Below are positions 62,071 to 64,000 of a stretch of DNA of 64,000 bases, piece by piece. The stretch comes from Burkholderia cepacia GG4 (GTDB lineage Bacteria > Pseudomonadota > Gammaproteobacteria > Burkholderiales > Burkholderiaceae): contig NC_018514.1 in the NCBI RefSeq assembly GCF_000292915.1, positions 1 through 64,000 of the forward strand, in the 5' to 3' direction. The first letter of the stretch is position 1, and each line of letters opens with the position of its first letter. The position numbers and the translations under genes are program-made. The notes under the pieces were generated by a model. The model saw only the letters and a list, made by a program, of their open reading frames with translations, searched no databases and was not told the origin of the DNA.

Positions 62071-62099
62071 ATCGATATCGAGTCGGATCAATCGCAACC

Positions 62100-62831
62100 A
62101 TGAGCGAAACGGCAGCACTGGAAGAAGAGGACGTCGTCGTCACGGCGTTGCAGGGGTTCTCGCTGGACGAGAGCCGGTCGTATACGGAGCAGGTGCATGC
62201 GCTGCTGCGCCACGCGATCGTGCGCGGCGCGCTGCCGCCGCGCACCGCGCTGTCGGAGGCGGTGATCTCCACGACGATCAAGGTCAGCCGCACGCCGGTG
62301 CGCGAAGCGTTCGCGCAGCTTGCCGACGAGCGGCTCGTGCAGATCATCCGGAAGGTCGGCACGCTGGTCGCGCCGATTCCGGTGTCGATCCTCGAGGAAG
62401 GGCGGTTCGCGCGCAGCACGCTCGAATGCGCGAACCACGTCGAGCTCGCGCAGAAGATCACGCCGGCGCAGCTCGCGGAGCTGTCGCGGATCATCGACGC
62501 GCAGCGCGAGGCCGTGGCCGCGGGCGACGTCGAAGCGTTCTTCGATCTCGACGAGGCGATGCACGGCCAGATGTTCGCGTTCGCGGGCCGGCCGCACGTG
62601 TGGGAAATGCTGCAGCCGATGAAGCGCCAGTTCGACCGCGTGCGCTGGCTGCTGCTCGATCGCGTCGAGGATCACGCGCGCCGCGCGCTGCAGGAACACG
62701 AGCAGATCCTTGCGCACATCGCGTCGCGCAACATGGCGCTGCTCGGCGCGTCCGTCGCGACGCACGTCGACCGGATCGGCTCGCACCTGCCCGAAGTGCG
62801 CAGCCGCGCGCCCCATTACTTTGTCGACTGA
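62100..62831 (+). CDS. GntR-family regulator (FadR subfamily) of hexuronate genes
   Basis: A 243-residue regulator. The GntR winged helix is at about residues 25-90 (YTEQVHALLRHAIVRGALPPRTALSEAVISTTIKVSRTPVREAFAQLADERL), with the helical FCD ligand domain after it (LDEAMHGQMFAFAGRPHV, then EHEQILAHIASRN). It is divergent from the reductase gene and 21 bp before the mannonate dehydratase gene, which is probably co-transcribed. It likely binds the paired 15-mers and responds to a hexuronate or its product, as UxuR and ExuR do. The start has no strong ribosome binding site. Confidence 0.88.
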   Translation: MSETAALEEEDVVVTALQGFSLDESRSYTEQVHALLRHAIVRGALPPRTALSEAVISTTIKVSRTPVREAFAQLADERLVQIIRKVGTLVAPIPVSILEEGRFARSTLECANHVELAQKITPAQLAELSRIIDAQREAVAAGDVEAFFDLDEAMHGQMFAFAGRPHVWEMLQPMKRQFDRVRWLLLDRVEDHARRALQEHEQILAHIASRNMALLGASVATHVDRIGSHLPEVRSRAPHYFVD

Positions 62832-62852
62832 ACCGCCCGCTGGAGGAGCGCA

Positions 62853-64000
62853 GTGAAAATCGAACGCTTGCAGACCATCGTCACGTGTCCGGGCCGGAAC
62901 TTCGTGACGGTGAAGATCGTGACCGACGAAGGCGTCTACGGCCTCGGCGACGCGACGCTCAACGGCCGCGAGCTCGCGGTGCGCGCGTATCTGGAGGACC
63001 ACGTGTTCCCGTGCCTCGTCGGCCGCGACCCGCGCAACATCGAGGACATCTGGCAATACCTGTATCGCGGCGCGTACTGGCGGCGCGGACCCGTGACGAT
63101 GACGGCGATCGCCGCGATCGACATGGCGCTGTGGGACATCAAGGGCAAGCTTGCCGGCATGCCCGTCTACCAGTTGCTCGGCGGCAAGAGCCGCGACGGC
63201 CTGATGGTGTACGGCCACGCGAACGGGCGCGATCACGAGGAAGCCGTCGATGCGGTGCGCGAGCACATCGAGGCCGGCTATCGCGCGATTCGCGTGCAAT
63301 CGGGCGTGCCGGGGCTCGACAAGGTGTACGGCGTCGGCAAGACGGCTGGCGCGTACGAGCCAGCCGAGAAGGGGCTGCCGCCCGAGGAGCCGTGGGACAC
63401 CGCGCTGTACCTGCGCCACACGCCGGAACTGTTCCGCAAGGTGCGCGACGCGGTCGGCGATGCGCCGCACCTGCTGCACGACGCGCATCACCGGCTCACG
63501 CCGATCGAGGCCGCGCGGCTCGGCCGCGATCTCGAACCGCATCGCCTGTTCTGGCTCGAGGACGCGACGCCAGCGGAGAACCAGGACGCGTTCCGCCTGA
63601 TCCGCCAGCACACGACGACGCCGCTCGCGGTCGGCGAGGTATTCAACTCGATCTGGGATTGCAAGGACTTGATCCGCGACCAGCTGATCGACTACATCCG
63701 CGCGACGATCGTGCATGCCGGCGGCATCACGCACGTGCGGCGCATTGCCGACTACGCGGCGATGTACCAGGTGCGCACCGGGTTCCACGGCGCGACCGAC
63801 CTGTCGCCCGTCTGCATGGCGGCGGCCGTGAACTTCGGGCTGTGGGCGCCGAACTTCGGCATCCAGGAACTGATGCCGCACAGCGCGCTGACCGATGAAG
63901 TGTTTCCGCACAGCTACCGCTTCGACGACGGTTATCTCGTGATGGACGACGTGCCGGGCCTCGGCGTCGACATCGACGAGACGCTGGCCGCGAAGTATCC
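62853..64000 (+). CDS. manD: mannonate dehydratase, ManD-type enolase superfamily (partial, 3' end beyond window)
   Basis: The visible 382 residues, starting at GTG with GGAGG upstream, match the ManD branch of the enolase superfamily and lack only the C-terminus, since the family is about 400 residues long. It dehydrates D-mannonate to 2-keto-3-deoxygluconate. Motifs include [20 protein letters not shown] and [20 protein letters not shown]. The metal ligands are Asp in HDAHHRL, Glu in [11 protein letters not shown] and Glu in LAVGEVFNS, and the ManD His in DAHH is present. It follows the GntR gene and completes fructuronate to KDG with the reductase. Confidence 0.92.
   Translation, partial: MKIERLQTIVTCPGRNFVTVKIVTDEGVYGLGDATLNGRELAVRAYLEDHVFPCLVGRDPRNIEDIWQYLYRGAYWRRGPVTMTAIAAIDMALWDIKGKLAGMPVYQLLGGKSRDGLMVYGHANGRDHEEAVDAVREHIEAGYRAIRVQSGVPGLDKVYGVGKTAGAYEPAEKGLPPEEPWDTALYLRHTPELFRKVRDAVGDAPHLLHDAHHRLTPIEAARLGRDLEPHRLFWLEDATPAENQDAFRLIRQHTTTPLAVGEVFNSIWDCKDLIRDQLIDYIRATIVHAGGITHVRRIADYAAMYQVRTGFHGATDLSPVCMAAAVNFGLWAPNFGIQELMPHSALTDEVFPHSYRFDDGYLVMDDVPGLGVDIDETLAAKY

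Overview
The window reads as a chromosomal stretch of a GC-rich betaproteobacterium, most likely Burkholderia (possibly the B. cepacia complex). This is inferred from the 5S rRNA sequence, two Burkholderia-type general porins, strong G/C bias at third codon positions, and many LysR, GntR, TetR and MocR regulators beside small catabolic clusters. It opens in the 23S-5S spacer of an rRNA operon, with the 5S gene and its terminator in the first 270 bases. I saw no tRNA, CRISPR array, insertion sequence, integrase or phage gene. The replicon cannot be named from the sequence alone.

Layout, left to right. 0.3-5 kb: a DHA2-type drug exporter, a 2-oxoglutarate/Fe(II) oxygenase and a PiT phosphate transporter. 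5-8.6 kb: metR and metE, divergent around a region of interlocked inverted repeats. 8.8-12.2 kb: an MHS-type transporter, an agmatinase-family ureohydrolase and a divergent LysR regulator. 12.2-13.5 kb: an Lrp/AsnC regulator divergent from a LysE-type exporter. 13.7-17.1 kb: a sedolisin (S53) and a serine carboxypeptidase (S10) in tandem, separated by an intrinsic terminator. 17.1-22.3 kb: nadE, an EamA exporter, a DeoR regulator and a two-HKD phospholipase D-like protein whose stop codon lies inside an octamer tandem repeat. 22.5-28.4 kb: a TetR regulator, an AmaA-like FAD oxidase, a basic amino-acid permease and an AmaB-like aldehyde dehydrogenase, together fitting pipecolate/lysine catabolism to 2-aminoadipate.

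28.5-34.4 kb: an MscS-type channel, an MFS transporter and an L,D-transpeptidase. 34.5-40.3 kb: a purine nucleoside module of porin, Tat-exported nucleoside hydrolase, LysR regulator, AzgA-like permease and adenosine/adenine deaminase. 40.3-45.5 kb: a SnoaL-like protein, penicillin-binding protein 1A, and a MocR regulator divergent from a PaiB-like flavin-binding protein. 45.5-48.4 kb: a thioredoxin-like protein divergent from a two-component system, with direct repeats between them. 48.5-52.8 kb: a hydrolase, a phosphoesterase, a GNAT acetyltransferase, a truncated LysE remnant, a porin and a GFA-family protein.

53.4-58.8 kb: a secreted beta-propeller protein of unknown role, then a compact four-gene minus-strand cluster. 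That cluster codes for a Tat-exported DsrE-like protein, a periplasmic binding protein, a c4-type dihaem cytochrome (TsdB) and a dihaem thiosulfate dehydrogenase (TsdA). It is the best candidate here for an incompletely described system. 59-64 kb: a hexuronate module of ACS-family transporter, fructuronate reductase, GntR regulator and a ManD-type mannonate dehydratase cut by the window edge, with two copies of an identical 15-bp palindromic element in the divergent promoter.
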